A stretch of DNA of 64,000 nt from Beta vulgaris subsp. vulgaris (Eukaryota; Streptophyta; Magnoliopsida; Caryophyllales; Amaranthaceae), in NCBI RefSeq assembly GCF_026745355.1, contig NC_079202.1, forward strand, positions 53,734,709 to 53,798,708, written 5' to 3'. Numbering within the stretch: the first letter of the stretch is position 1; every line of letters begins with the position of its first letter. The notes under the pieces are model-generated. The model did no database searches, was not told the origin of the DNA, and saw only the letters and a list, made by a program, of their open reading frames with translations. The position numbers and the translations under genes were made by a program. Shown piece by piece: positions 45,425-58,445 of the stretch.

Positions 45425-48400
45425 ATGGACATTGGGAATTCCAGACTTGAGAAATTCGGCTCTTTTATGATGGTAATTTCATTTCTAATGAATGAGTATC
45501 ATCATCCCTTTATGCTTTTTACAGTATTTGTTCATATTCCTGAGTGTGCATTTATCTAATGTGAATGACAGTATTACACCCTTTACCCAGTCGTATACTG
45601 TTTTTTAGGGTAGCTAACCTTTTAGGTCTAGCTGTTAATGGAGGTAGGTGGGATGTGGGGGTTCCCCTGGAGAAACACAAAGAAAAAGGAAAAGAAGGGC
45701 TTTAGTGATTTAGTCGGGTTTTGTTTTTCAATATTTACAAATGATCGCCCTGTAGAGGGGTCATCATAAGAGTCATCTATGACAAATGACCCCCTGTAGG
45801 GGGGTCATCTATGATAAATGACCCGCTCATAGGGGAATTATGTACAAGAGTCTTTTGGGCCAAAGAAGGATGAAGCCTATTGGAAGAATTTGTGGCAAAT
45901 GGTGGTTGTTTTGTGACTTTTTTATTTGTTATATTTGAATATTTACAATGCTTGCTGCATTTCTAAGGCTTTGGAGGATGCATAATAAACATGAAAAAGA
46001 AAGAACAAGAAAAAGAGGAGGCTTATATGTGTAATTTTCTTTGGTCATCTGGAGGCTATTTTCAGTACACAGTTGCAGGTTTCTCAATTGGCTTGTTGAT
46101 ACCATCCAATGAGAAGAGTCTAGTACTTCATCTCATATGGCCATATGGGATATTATCTCATACGGGGTGTTAGAGTTTGGTGTCTCTTTGGTTTGTTGTT
46201 TTTCTGGTTGATTCATTTAGAATAATGATAGGAAGTATGCGTTTAAATGTTCTCATTAGAGAATAATGAATGTAATGATGTATGGAAAAATGTTGGCTAG
46301 TAAGGGAAAATTCAAAAATAATTTCAATATGGTTGTACTTGTAAGTTGTAACTAGTAAATCATCTTTAACTTGCTGTTTTGAGTGATGTTCAAGAGTTTT
46401 CTAGTCCATTTTTAATTTTACTTGATGGCAATGGCTGAGGCAAAATTTTCCTTATAACTTCTTGGAAGAGTAAAGACTGGATAGTTCTTACCTCTGTCAT
46501 TTCTTCATTGGGCCTACTTTTGTTTCTTCCATTTATTCTAGTTAAGCAAGCAGCAGCTTCTCTCACGACGCTTGTTGCCTTTTTCTTCTTTGAATGTTTG
46601 TAATACATCTGGCTAAGAATATGTTGACCATAGAAGAATGGTGTAGGCTAAGTAGCTAAGCATCTCAAAGAAACTAGATATAAAGTCATGAATCTTGTCA
46701 TTTTTCAAAATATGGTACACAACTTATAGTTCATTGTCCTCATCTCACGAATTATATAGCTTTTGTGCTTTCTCATATGTTCATAGATATATTTTGTTGG
46801 ATATGATTTTTCCTTCTGTTTACATCTTCTGCCTTTGTTTACATGTCTTTTTAACTTCCCTCCAAGTCATCCCTTGTAAGGAAGAATTTGGCCTTTTATA
46901 GGTCAGATTCTCAGAATATTCCTAATCTGATTTTGCTTTTTACAGGCGCAAAATAATGGTTTTGGGAATGGAAGGCTCATCCCACAGCTGTTTAATTCTG
47001 TGCCAGCTCTCAATGGAGCTGCTTCTTATCTTGCTGAAACAACTTCATACATAACTAGTTGTTTCCCTGATTTATCAGGTGAGTTATTGACATTCTTCCA
47101 GGTGTACGTGCAATTCTCTTCTTTTTGACTTAGTATTATTGCGTCTAGCATGCCTATAGATTTGTTACATTGACAGCTTGGGGGTGGAAGGTGTTGAATG
47201 AGGATGATCTTTGACCCGGAACTTCATCATATCTAGGTTTTTAGGTTTTTTCAATCCAATATTTTTCTCATTAACTTCTCTTTAATTAGTAGTCTCGTAG
47301 CAATCACTTTTATATTTGTACTTTGCAGTTTTGCACGGGCAAAAAAAAGAGCAATGTAAATGAGTTATTGTTGTAATAGTATACTCCTATTCTTACTATA
47401 TATTTCTTATAATATTATAGTCTTACTCTTGTTATAATTTCTAGTTTTATGTGGTCCTATGCATGGATTGAGAAAAAATAGAATTTATTATGTTATTTTT
47501 TACATAAATAATTTACAATTAGATAGGCTGTATAACTATACGATAAATGGCTCTTATTTAAAGCATATTTGAGCATTTTTCATTGGTATAAAATTTATGA
47601 TATGTTGAATTATGTAGCAAAAATTAAACTCAATAGTCAATATACATTAGGTTGTATACACTGTATCGAACCCTACGTTTCTCTTATCTAAACTCCATAT
47701 ACTGTTTATAGTTATATCTCTGTAAAACTGTATTTTTTAACTTACTTTATATATGTGACATCGCACTTGGCAGGCTTAGGTGACACGCTCTATGCTGCCG
47801 AAAGCATTCTCCTTTATGTATATATACGAATTTTGACTAACTTCATCATTGAATTTTATGAGCTGCCACCAAAAAAAAATTCTGAACAAATTTTATCGTG
47901 GAAAGAAGTTGTATTCTCTTTTGCCAAAGTTTAACTGCTATATTGTTGTCTGTCAATAAGCTACTCCCTCCGTCCAGAAAAATAGTCACATATACTAAGT
48001 TTGAATGGAGTTCTGGAGACTGAAGAGGAGACAGCTATTATAATTTTTTTTTACTGAAATCATGGTAAAATCTTTAATATGAGGTGTAGGACAATGTTAC
48101 AAATTATTTTAGACTGGGGGAAGGGAGTTGATGTTTCAGCTACTCCCTATTGAACCCTATGTCTCTATGCAGATGTCAGGGATAGAAACCTCATTACACT
48201 GGCAAGTAGCAATTGTTTTATGATCTTCTATTCATTATCCCACTTATTTCTCCAAACATAATAACAACTCTTTTATGATTGTGATTTTGTTGGCGTAGTT
48301 CTTCTGTCATGCTGATGATTTAAGCAGTTTCTTATTAGCTTAAAGTAACTGGGTGCTGTTGCAGAACAAGGCACAAGGGCAGATGGTGTTAGAGATGAGC

Positions 48401-51400
48401 AAGAAATGACTCCTCTTTTCTCAGAACAAACTACAGAATCGCTTTCTCCAAGTTTCCTATATCGAACTCAGGCAATCAATTCTGGACATTCTGCTTTAAC
48501 TCATACGACCACCGAGGCTCTGCAATCGCATGATGATATTAGAAGAAATACAGCAGATGTATCATCAGAAAACGCCGGTGCTTTAGTGCAATCAACTTCT
48601 ACAAGTACCAGTCAATCCGGAATTTCCCTCTTTCAAGGGTAAGATTTTGCTCATGACTAGGATGAATTTTATAGTGAGCAAACTGCTAATGTTCTCAAAT
48701 AGAAATGTGTTCTTTTTTCCATGGACTTATATCTATAGCTTTGTGTTCACCACCATATCCTCCTTGCATAATGGTCATCACTTTTCAAAACATTTAAATG
48801 TATGATATATGTTCTTTGCTTCTCCTTTCCTCTTCAAGTAAGTTGCTCATCGTTCATAGATGTTTTACAGCTATAATTTTTGGAGCCTTTTTATATCTGT
48901 CCTTTTCTCATAGGAAATAATTTAGAGCTAAAATTTTGCAATAAATCATGATGATTGCTCGAATGGACATATAGGGGGTTCAAGAGAGAAGCAGACTAGC
49001 ATTTCTTATTAAGGCTAACAAGAGTGTGGAATTGTGTCAATCAATGATAATTCCTGTTTGGTAAATAGAGGATTGGCCATAATTAGAGGTGTTGATTGTT
49101 GACTCATCAGCGGTCAAATTATCTAATATCGGTGTTGGGAAACAGAAGGTTGGAAGACATGTGTGGACCAAAAACTCTAATTTTTAAAAAGTTGGTGGGA
49201 GGAGCTTTTGGTTAGAGGATTGGTCATATTGAGGTGCAATGCTCAAAAGTTATCAAAATTACTGAAAAATAATACACAATAGTAAATTGTTGCAATGCCC
49301 ATTTTGGTCATGTTGTGCAATCAAGTATCAATAAGATATAAGCTATTTTCCAAACACTTTTATACAAAAAACTAATACAATAAGGCTATCAAACTAGCTA
49401 ATACAATCTGGTTACAGCTTATAGCAATTATCAACTATAAGCTAATTGCCAAACAAGGCCAAGTTGTTTTATAAAAAAATTAACTACTTATTAAGGATGC
49501 AGTTAAGTTTTTATTGATTGTTGAAGCAATATGATAGAATTTCCTAGAGTTCTGGAAGGTGAACTGGACAGATCAAGTTTATGGAGATTTTGTATGTTGT
49601 AACTTGTAATGCCACTCTGGTATATTGGAGATGCTTCAGTTGGCGTGGAAGTCCTATTCTTGGCATTAAATTTTCTGAACACTGGTCAATTAAGAGGCTT
49701 TCAAAAAGTAATATATAATTATTTATGTGTTGGAATTATTGCACATAGAAGTGATGGAATCAGTAATATATTAAATGCTTGAATAATTAATGTGTATTTT
49801 AAGTTCTAGTGATTCCTTCTATCTTTCAGCTGCTATCTTTTGGGTTTTGTAAAAGATATATTTTAATTCCTGTGGCCCTAGCCTCTAGGTTCTTCCTATG
49901 CCTATATAGGGTTTTGTAGTGGTAATGTGGGCATATTTTATCTACAGCATATGATTCCTTAAGATTAAATCTCTTTGCTTTGCTTGTTAAGGGCCACCTT
50001 AAGGTCATGCAAGTTTTGTAGGACAGAGAAGGCTAGAGCAAGTAGCTTGCATAAATACAACTTGTATAACATCTTCCTCTTCAGTACCAATTGAGGGGTT
50101 CACTGATTTCTCTATTACACTTTGTTCCTTAAAATTAGGCTGTTACTTTTGTGACCATGCTTACAAGGTGAGTGACAGAAGGTTTAAATCAATAATTTGG
50201 GAGGCCTTAATAGATGAACTTCCTTAAATCCTTTGTTTACAAATTATCTTTGTGAAGCTATTGGTTTCAATGATATTGCTCTCATGTTCAGTTCTGTGCA
50301 ACTGTGATGCTATAGTTTAGTTGAGCGGGCACGGAAGACTGTTCGTGGATCTGCAGATGATATTGGGTGGCTTCAACGGGATCCTGATATGCCACCGGTG
50401 GAAGATGGAACTGAGAGATTTATGGAAATTCTTGACAGCATCAGGTATTACTCCAATTTGCCTTTGATGCCCTATTTTCTTTACGAAGATAAACATATTC
50501 TGATTTTTTGTTTTATATTTTCCAATGTCAGTCATGGTGTCCACAGGCTACCAAAGTCTTTGATATATCTGTTAATTCCAGGTACCTACATATTGTTTCA
50601 TTTAATAAGAATACTTGACCTTTCTTGGGTAGACACGTGGTTGAGGCTATGGGAGTGGGACCATCAATATGTGTAAATTGTTAGGTTGCTAGTTTATTTT
50701 TTCAAGCTGTGGCTGGACCTTGTTTACCTCTGGCGTGCAGGTTTTTGGTTAATTGGCCAAATCAGCCTTACTCTGTGCTATACAGGATGATGGGATGTAT
50801 TAAGACTGCACTAGATGCTAACTTTGGTCTCTGTTTCGAGCATGATCATGAGAAACATCATGTTTCCTTGTTCATTATGTTGTAATTTTTTTTTTTTGTT
50901 TCCGCAGACTAATTACTGTTATATTAATGGTGGATACTGTTTTGACTCTTAATTAGGCTTCTCCAATTTTTACTTGTTCTCACATGCTACCAGATAATTG
51001 ACTGTAATAGGACAGAGATAATTTTTTTGTAGTTATATTGCTAAGTAAGCATTGAAGTTGAAGCTTTGGGGGGGGGGGGGGGGGGGGTAGGGTTAGGGGA
51101 TTCTTGTCCATGATTAATAATTTGTCAAGCAGTTTTCTGCACCTCGTCATTACAGATATTATTTGCAGGCCTTTTCAGTAACCATGGACCACTCTATTTT
51201 ACCAGCACAAAATCCTGCTTCTCAAAGATGGGTCTAGCATGTCATATTGCCAAGATTCATAGTGAGGTAGTTATGGCGAACTTATTTTCTTTCTTTTGTA
51301 TGCACCTTGTTGCTAAGTATATAATTTATGATAGGCTTCAGTGGAAGAAAATGCCAGAGTACTAAAAGATTACATTGAGGAGATATACTGGGGCTCTCAG

Positions 51401-54400
51401 AAACGTGTCATGCTGCTTGGTCATAGCAAAGGAGGAATAGATGCAGCAGCTGCTTTGTCCATGTATTGGCCTGAACTGAAGGACAAGGTTGCTGGCTTGG
51501 TATTAGCTCAGAGTCCATATGGTGGTAGTCCAATAGCTTCAGATATTCTGCGGCCTGGACAACTTGGTGATTATGTCAATGCACGTAAACTCATGGAATT
51601 TCTGATCTGTAAAGTAATTAAAGTAAGTTTCTGACTGTTCGATGTTTCCATTTGTATATAAATCTGGCACTGAGGTGTTTTCCTTTTATGGGCTTTAAAT
51701 TTCAATTTTCATTTCTAACTTGTTTCTATTTGTTTCCTTGTCCAAATGAATATGTACTTTTCTTTTAAAGAAGTGTTCTGTCATCTTATCTCTGTTGCTT
51801 CGATAGGATGAATATTGATTTGATGAACAAACATATGCACTGGAGTAGTAATCTGATGCTTTTTGAAAACTTGAGGCAACGTAAATTGCCTTCTGGTCAT
51901 TCGGAAATGGAAAATTGTGAATGCACATGCTAAGGTTGGATCAATAGCAGATTTGGCTAGAATTCAGGATTTGTCGCAAACCCTTTAGCTCTTTTGTGAG
52001 GAGTGTGACATGCTGGGTGTCTGCCTTGTATCTATATGTAACTAAAGCTAGACAGCTTAGAATAGTGTTACTTCTGCTGAGGAATGTCGTGGGTTGGTAT
52101 GTTCTTTTTTTCCCTCCATTCCTGAGCACAGCTACAGTTTCCGTTTGAATAACATATAAGCACTGTTATACGTCTTTAGGAAGTGTCGTCAGAATATGTG
52201 TATAGTATATGAGAGCTATGGTAATAAATTCAGATGCATGTATAACGTCTCCATAGATCTGTATGTATCTTTGGATTAAGCCTGTAAGCATGGGAAGTGT
52301 TTTGGAGTGCTTGATTGACTGGAAAAGGAGATCTCACACCTTTGAAGCCACAAATGGTATCATATTTCCTTCACTGTTGTACATTCCCAATATCCGGGAA
52401 CACGACCGGTGTTATTCTTCATAGAGAGACCAAAGCAAATTTTGATTTCCTTTGCTAACCCTATCTAATCTACCTTCTCGTTTTCCTTGAGGATGCATTG
52501 TGTTTTAGTAACATGTTATAATCGGATACCATGCCTTAGTATCATCACCAACTTAGGCATTTCCCTTGCCGTTATAAGCTGTTCAAGAGTGGTATAAGTG
52601 ACGGCCGTCAGTCTGCTCCTTTGGGAGTACCATTGTATTTGGCATTTTTAAGCATATTTCGTTATCCGTCATCTGTCTTGACATTTTAGACAGGGATATT
52701 CTGTTGATTTTTGACCGATAAGCCGAGTGATATTAATTACATAGTGGTAGTGGTGATGTAGACTGTCAATTTGAATATGGACTGAATAGATGTTAGAACA
52801 ATGATGGTGAAAAGGAGGGAGCATATATTTGGTCCAATTTTGTCATATTTGAACTGTTATAAGACATTTAGCTGCTGTTTATGGGATTATCATGTATTAT
52901 CACGTTTAAGGGCTAGTTGGTGATCATCATCTTTTGATTGATGAGGTCTGCAAAAAATTGTTCAAGGTTTGTTTGCTTGTCAGTTTGAAGTTGATTTGTG
53001 CTTAGATGATGTATGTTGCCCATCGTAGCTTGTGGAAGAAATTGTTGATAGGGTACAATTTGCAGCATTGCTGTTTGCCAGGGATGTGCAAACAGCTTTC
53101 GTAAGTGGAAAGAGTTTAGCCGAACATACTCATAATTGTTACTGTCTTACTGACATAATCTAGGATAATAGATTAATAGGAGCGTTCCTTGCTCTGTTTA
53201 CGCTTTTTTATCTCCCCTCTTGAGGTAATCCCAGTGTTTAAAAAGGCTCAAGGTGCACTAAGGTGATAGGATACCTGGAGCCTAGGCCCAAAGCGCAAGC
53301 GTGAGACGTTGTCCCCTTTCAAGTAAGGCACACTTAGTAAATATAAAAATCTGGTGTGGTAAAAGGTAGCTGTGCCCCTTTTCGTGCCTCTTTAATAATG
53401 CTTTTATAGCCAAATTAAAGCTTTTGACCTGTATCGCATTGGGCTTCTGCACCTCTCAACTAGTTTGGACTTGTAATAGGAAGGTTGCATAATAGGAAGG
53501 TTGCACATATCTTAACCCCTGTGAACTCTGTTTAGAGGAAGGTTCAGGATTTTGTTATTATGAGCTAGGAAGATTATTTTTCATGAGTAATACATGAGAT
53601 ATTTGATCATTGGGGATGTTGACTTCTGAAGCCTTCCTAAGCTTAGTGTTTTAGCTCCATAATAATAATAATAATAATAGGTTCGAAAGATGTATGTTAG
53701 AGTAGTACGATGTACTCCCTCCGTTTCTTTTTAACTGTTACACTTCACTTTGGGGGAGAACAAAGGGAATTGTACAAAAAACAAGGAAGTACAATAAAAG
53801 AATGTTTTGTTTTGGAAAATGTAAAAGAAACATTAAAATGATGTAGGAGAGAAAAAGAGGGTAGGTGGGAAGGTTTTGGGTAGATTATTAAAATGGGTGG
53901 TGGGGTATATGAGGTGAAAAAGTGTGAAAAGTTGATGTGATAGGTAAGGAAAAAAGTAGAAGTGTAATAATAATAAAAAAAGGAACTAAAGAAGAAAACG
54001 TAACAATAAAAAAAAAAGGAGGGAGTAATATGGAACTTAAAAACTGGGGTGTCTTGAGCTTGAAACAGATGCAAGGTAGAGATTTTTTCAGTAGTTTATA
54101 ACGTAAACTGGTTGTGTATTTAGTAATTGTAGTTTGATCCCTATTAGTAGACTGAGGCACTGAGCTTTCCCTATCTCCACATCTTTATTTTATCTGCTAT
54201 ATGAGGTAAGAGTGAGGTCGTTGTCTTTCTCCTTTCTTTTGTTTTTCTTGATTCTTATTTTGATCCATTGCTGGTATGTGTTCATTTACTCTTATTTTCA
54301 GAAAGCTTAAATTATAAGTCTTATGGACAATGTTTCTCTCTCTTCTTTTTGGAAGGGCGATCTTCAAGCTTTGGAGGACTTGACATATGAGAGAAGAAGG

Positions 54401-54820
54401 GAATTCTTGAAGAAATATCCCTTGCCAAAAGAGCTGCCTGTTGTATCATGTCACACGGAAGCTAATATGTCTCCTGCTGTACTTGCAACATTATCTCGTG
54501 TGGCACATGCAGAGCTAGGTCAGGCTGCCAAACTTCCTGTGATGTTACCAGTTGGTGCTGCAATGGCTGCTTGTGCCCAACTTCTTCAGGTCAGGTACGG
54601 GGAGAAGAGTGATGGCCTTGTGACTTGTCGTGATGCTGAAGTCCCGGGGTCAATGGTAGTTCGTCCGAAAAGAAAGTTGGATCATGCGTGGATGGTGTAT
54701 TCATCATCAAATGATGATCCATCTGAAGCAAATGCTTCACAGGTGTGTGAGGCTCTTTTACAGCTACTCATGGAAGTAGGGGAAAGGAAAAAACAAGAAC
54801 TTGGTTCTGAAGATTATTAA
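45425..54820 (+). CDS. Alpha/beta hydrolase superfamily protein (lipase-like), complete
   Basis: Plant-wide serine hydrolase with no assigned substrate that I can recall. Exons: 45425-45472, 46946-47078, 48365-48638, 50316-50444, 50532-50581, 51169-51266, 51335-51622, 54356-54820; phases all join, giving 494 residues. The N-terminal 150 residues are polar and Ser/Thr-rich (about 90 from exon 3 alone). The hydrolase core begins around IYLLIPGLFSNHGPLYF (strand plus oxyanion loop). MLLGHSKGG gives nucleophile Ser275; AGLVLAQSPYGGSPIASDI follows the next strand. Likely acid and base are D426 (KSDGLVT) and H450 (KLDHAWMVY), assigned by position only. No signal peptide is visible at MDIGNSRLEK. 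Intron 7 (2.7 kb) contains a MITE and another dispersed repeat. The family name is certain; the precise role is not. Confidence 0.87.
45740..45840. repeat. Imperfect tandem/inverted repeat with a perfect hairpin
   Basis: ATGACCCCC-TGTAG-GGGGGTCAT forms a perfect 9-bp stem. The surrounding GGGGTCATC..ATGA.AAATGACC pattern occurs twice. It lies in intron 1 of the hydrolase gene. Confidence 0.7.
47330..47836 (-). mobile_element. Probable degenerate Helitron in hydrolase intron 2
   Basis: The right end matches the 5' end of the Helitron at 36058-37074: both read, on the plus strand, GGCRCGCT-TATGCT(C/G)CCGAAA then TTTATATATA. A GCACGGGC piece near 47333 could be the remnant 3' hairpin. Borders are uncertain. 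Confidence 0.45.
47964..48127. mobile_element. Stowaway-like MITE in hydrolase intron 2
   Basis: CTCCCTCCGTCCAGAAAAAT at the left and ATTTTAGACTGGGGGAAGGGAG at the right are imperfect inverted repeats; TA lies on the left only. Confidence 0.6.
48990..49465. repeat. Possible MITE ending GCCAAACAAGGCC
   Basis: In hydrolase intron 3. The right side carries AGCTAATTGCCAAACAAGGCC, a motif common at plant MITE ends; the left partner is not clear. Confidence 0.25.
51068..51087. repeat. G20 homopolymer tract, hydrolase intron 5
   Basis: Twenty consecutive G on the coding strand about 80 bp before exon 6. Confidence 0.9.
53231..53480. repeat. Dispersed repeat with AAAGGCTCAAGGTGCACTAAGG start
   Basis: AAAAAGGCTCAAGGTGCACT, then CTGGAGCCTAGGCCCAAAGCGCAAGCGTGAG. 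This vocabulary (AGGCGC.. to AAGCGC..) is widespread in plant genomes as a short interspersed repeat of unclear class. Confidence 0.4.
53715..54025. mobile_element. Stowaway-like MITE in hydrolase intron 7
   Basis: CTCCCTCCGTTTCTTTTTAA and AAAAAAAAGGAGGGAG inverted ends with TA flanks. Same family as 25978-26227, opposite orientation. Confidence 0.75.
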
Positions 54821-55130
54821 CGACAGGATTGTCCTTATTTGGTGGAAGTATAGGATGCAATTGACACACTGTTTTATTCTAACGAAGTGTGGTCTCAGGG
54901 CAGCTTATCCTAATGAATATGTAGAAGAAGCTTTGCTTCCCTTGGGATCAGTAAAAACTTGAACAAAGGCGTAAGATGCTTCTCTGGTGTTGTAGATGGT
55001 TGTTTTGGTAATTTGTCTTGTAATTTTAAACACTCCAGTGGGTTTTGTAGATGATAAACATGATATACACTAAGAAAAATTGCGCATCTAAGGTTCAAGA
55101 ACCAGAATAGTGACCACATGGTGATATGTG
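54821..55130 (+). other. 3' flank of the hydrolase gene
   Basis: Probable 3'UTR. No repeat end or gene is seen before the large inverted-end element. Confidence 0.4.
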
Positions 55131-55151
55131 GATCCTCCTCTCATAGCTAAA

Positions 55152-58100
55152 ATGGGAACTTATCTGTAGAGTGATACGCAAATTAGACGGTAGACACGCA
55201 ATTGGTAGATGGTGGACTAGTGTCTAATTAGAATGGTACACACGGGCCAAAACGTAGCTCATAAAATAAAACGCATGAAATTAATGTATATCAGTGGTTT
55301 TCCAATGAGCATGTGAAACTAATTTACATGAAATGAACATCAATTTTAACGATTCTTCTTTGTTAACTTTTATCTGTATGTTTCTTAGTTTGTTTATTGC
55401 AGATGTTTCTTTGTTCGTTGTGTTTTCTTTCTCTGTTCATTAAGTTGAGTGGTTATTCATCAGATATTTCTTCTTATGTTCATCTTTTTTAATTGTTGTT
55501 CATTGCGGATTTAGATGTTCATTGAGTCTCGACTCTCGTGTGTTGTTCTTTTGCTTAGTTTGTTCATTGAGGATGTTGTTTTGTTCATTGTGTTAAATGG
55601 TATACACCATTTAGATGGTAGACTCCGCTCCTACCATCTAATTTGCAGTAGACGGGTCTATCATGAGAAAAGTAGACACGGGTTACAATGAATATTTGCA
55701 AATTTGTACTGAATATTTGTGGGACCTACCTCAATTTCTCTTTCCTTAACTTTTTCACTTCATGTGCGTTGTAAATCAATAAACATTTAATTTATTTCAA
55801 TGAACATTGTAGTACAGTGAACACACTCTATTGTTGGTTGAAAATTTTCTATTTCAAAACGAATATTTATGAAAAAATTAGTGTAATAAACACATTTTTT
55901 CTATTAAATGAACAATTGCAATTTTGGATTGAATATTTTCGATTTATTTCAAAATTAAGTTGTTCATGAATTTTCAAAATTCAAAATTGTCGCTGATTTT
56001 CAAAATTCAAATTATAAATTTCAAAATATGTTTCAATTTATCATTGTTCATTTGTTTATTATAAAATTCTTCAACATGTTCTTTCAAATTACTTATATGT
56101 TCATTGTGATGAATATTTATGCTAACATTATAATTCTTTGTAATGTACAAATATGATCAATGAATAACATACTATCTACAATGAATAACCCAACTGATTA
56201 ATTATATAATTATCGAAATATAATAAGAAATTACAAAAGATGGTAAATTCAAAATGTAGTATATATCCAATGGTAGAAATATAACCAAAATATTACAGTA
56301 TGTCCCATATGAAAACCAGGATCTTACAAAAGTACATTTATTGCTAACTAAACACTATTGAGTTCGTCAAGAATATATTCTTGCTTCTAAGCTTCCTTCC
56401 ATTCCCGATTGATTTGATTTGTGAGATTTTGACACCGTAACGTATCATTAATTGTCTAAACGAGTCGAACTGAACTGATGCAAGAAAGAAAGTAGCAGTA
56501 GTTAAAACAAAATTCTTCAATTTTATAATACAATAAACATAATCTTTCAAACATACAATGAAAACATATTAATAATAGAATGAACATGCTCTCATACACA
56601 CAATAAATATATTACCAAATATAACGAGCATATAACTAAATTGATTTTAGTGACTACATGTTAGTAATACAATGAACGTTGGCATAAAAATCTGCACATT
56701 GTACTTGTAAATAGTACAAAAAGTATAATATAATCATACAAAGAAGATTTGAACAAAATATCTAACATTTGTAGACAAATACATGATAATTAACTCATCA
56801 TTGATTCATATCATGTTATTGAATATATTTCAAACAAATAATGAACATATGACTAAAATGCAATGAACATCTGACCAGCATGCGTTTCAGCGAACATATG
56901 CAAATAGGACAATGAACATATGCCCTAATTTATGTTATTAATGCAATAAATATGTGTCAAACACACAATGTTCATATGAACAAACGTACATAACATCTGA
57001 TCAGACCATAGATCGAACCTATCCAATTTTTACAGTGCGATGGCTGGGTGTTCACGAACTGGTTGTACCTACCATTTCTTTTTTATGTATCAATATATGC
57101 AAATTCAGTTCATCCAACGATAAACAAAACAGAGTCCAAATTATAGAGCTACGACACAATCAGACCCAAACGAACAAAATGTTGAATTGAATCGCTTTCT
57201 GCGACCCCTCTATTTAAAGAAAGAAAAGACCTGAATCCTACTGAAGCTGCTAACATAGACTGACCTATGAGATTTGTACACTTTGGCTTGACACCTTCCT
57301 TTGGTGTGGGCCCTTTCTCCGTCAATCTTTGCTTACCCGTGGGCCTTCCAGTATCACTTTTGTAGCTCGAAACGTTGATACATAATATCTGATCAAACAT
57401 ATAATAAACACATGGCTAAATATAATAAACATATGACCAACACGAATTAAATGAGTACATTATAATAATACAACGAATACATATTTACAGTACAATGAAC
57501 ATTACCTAGTTTTTGCAAGTAAGTTCATTGGGCTCTCTCATTCGTTCATTGGGACATCAATTGCAAGTAAGTTTTCGGTTTTTCACAAACCACCATCAAG
57601 ATCTTCACTAGAAAAGAGGGAAGAATTAAGAAACAAAAGTGCAAAATGTAAAAGAATGTTATTTTTTCTTATCAAATACATAGATCTAATACCTTATGCT
57701 ATTGATTTCGCTTTGCAACTCGTTGTGGTAATCTTCATGTATGAAAATTGTGCAAGAAAATGAAGAATATGAGGAGTTTGATGAGATAGGTTGGAGAGAA
57801 ATTAGAGTTCTATGGCAAGTGAACTACAAGCTATCCATGAGGGGCTAAAGTTTGTGGAGGACCAAAATCTCGTGCCTGCAGTGGTGTATACCGATTGCAA
57901 AAAGGCTATGCAGGTTAGTACGCAAGAGGAAAATGTTGACAAGTATTGTAATCTGATCACCATGTGCAGGGTATTGCTGAACAAGAGCCATGAAGTCAAG
58001 CTACAATTCTGTGATAGATTATGTAATCAAGTGGCGGATGTGCTAGCTAAAAAATGTAGAACTTCGGATATGGCTTGTAATGTACCTAGGGTTTTCCCCA

Positions 58101-58445
58101 ACCCCCCAGCTACTGTACTACTCAATGTATTGAGAATTCTAACAAACTTTTTAAGTTATGAAGATACTTTGTTAGCCAAAAAAAAAGAGAGAAATTAGAG
58201 AGATGGTGAAGGATTTAGGAAGAAGAGAGAGAAAGTCTCTGAAAATTTGTGTGACAAAATGAAAGTAATAAATTCAAAAAATAGGTTTTATGTTTTTCGG
58301 TGTTCATTGGAGATTCGAAGATATTCATTGCCTTTGCAGTTTATTCAATGAGCCCGTGTTTATGTTGCTTTGGGCTGCGTTTTGACTCACGGTAGACACG
58401 AGTCCACCATCTACCAATTGTAGAGTAATATATCCGAAATTTCCC
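55152..58445. mobile_element. Large inverted-end element with TGTTCAT/TGAACAT word arrays
   Basis: CAATTGGTAGATGGTGGACT near 55200 is repeated in inverse near 58400 (AGTCCACCATCTACCAATTG), with GTGTCTA next to both; outer ends begin GGGAA on each side. The left arm (55.3-55.6 kb) is full of TGTTCATTG, the right arm (56.5-57.5 kb) of CAATGAACAT, so the arms mirror each other. A Mutator-like or foldback element is the best guess; no 9-bp target duplication was found and no transposase frame is visible. Confidence 0.5.
57808..58186 (+). pseudogene. Very short LINE insertion carrying the RNase H domain
   Basis: The frame 57812-58198 reads an RNase H piece (MASELQAIHEGLKFV, VVYTDCKKAMQ, CNQVADVLAKKC) and ends in poly-A. 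A perfect 14-bp target duplication GAGAGAAATTAGAG lies at 57794-57807 and 58187-58200, so this is a 379-bp 5'-truncated L1-type copy landed inside the inverted-end element. Confidence 0.85.
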
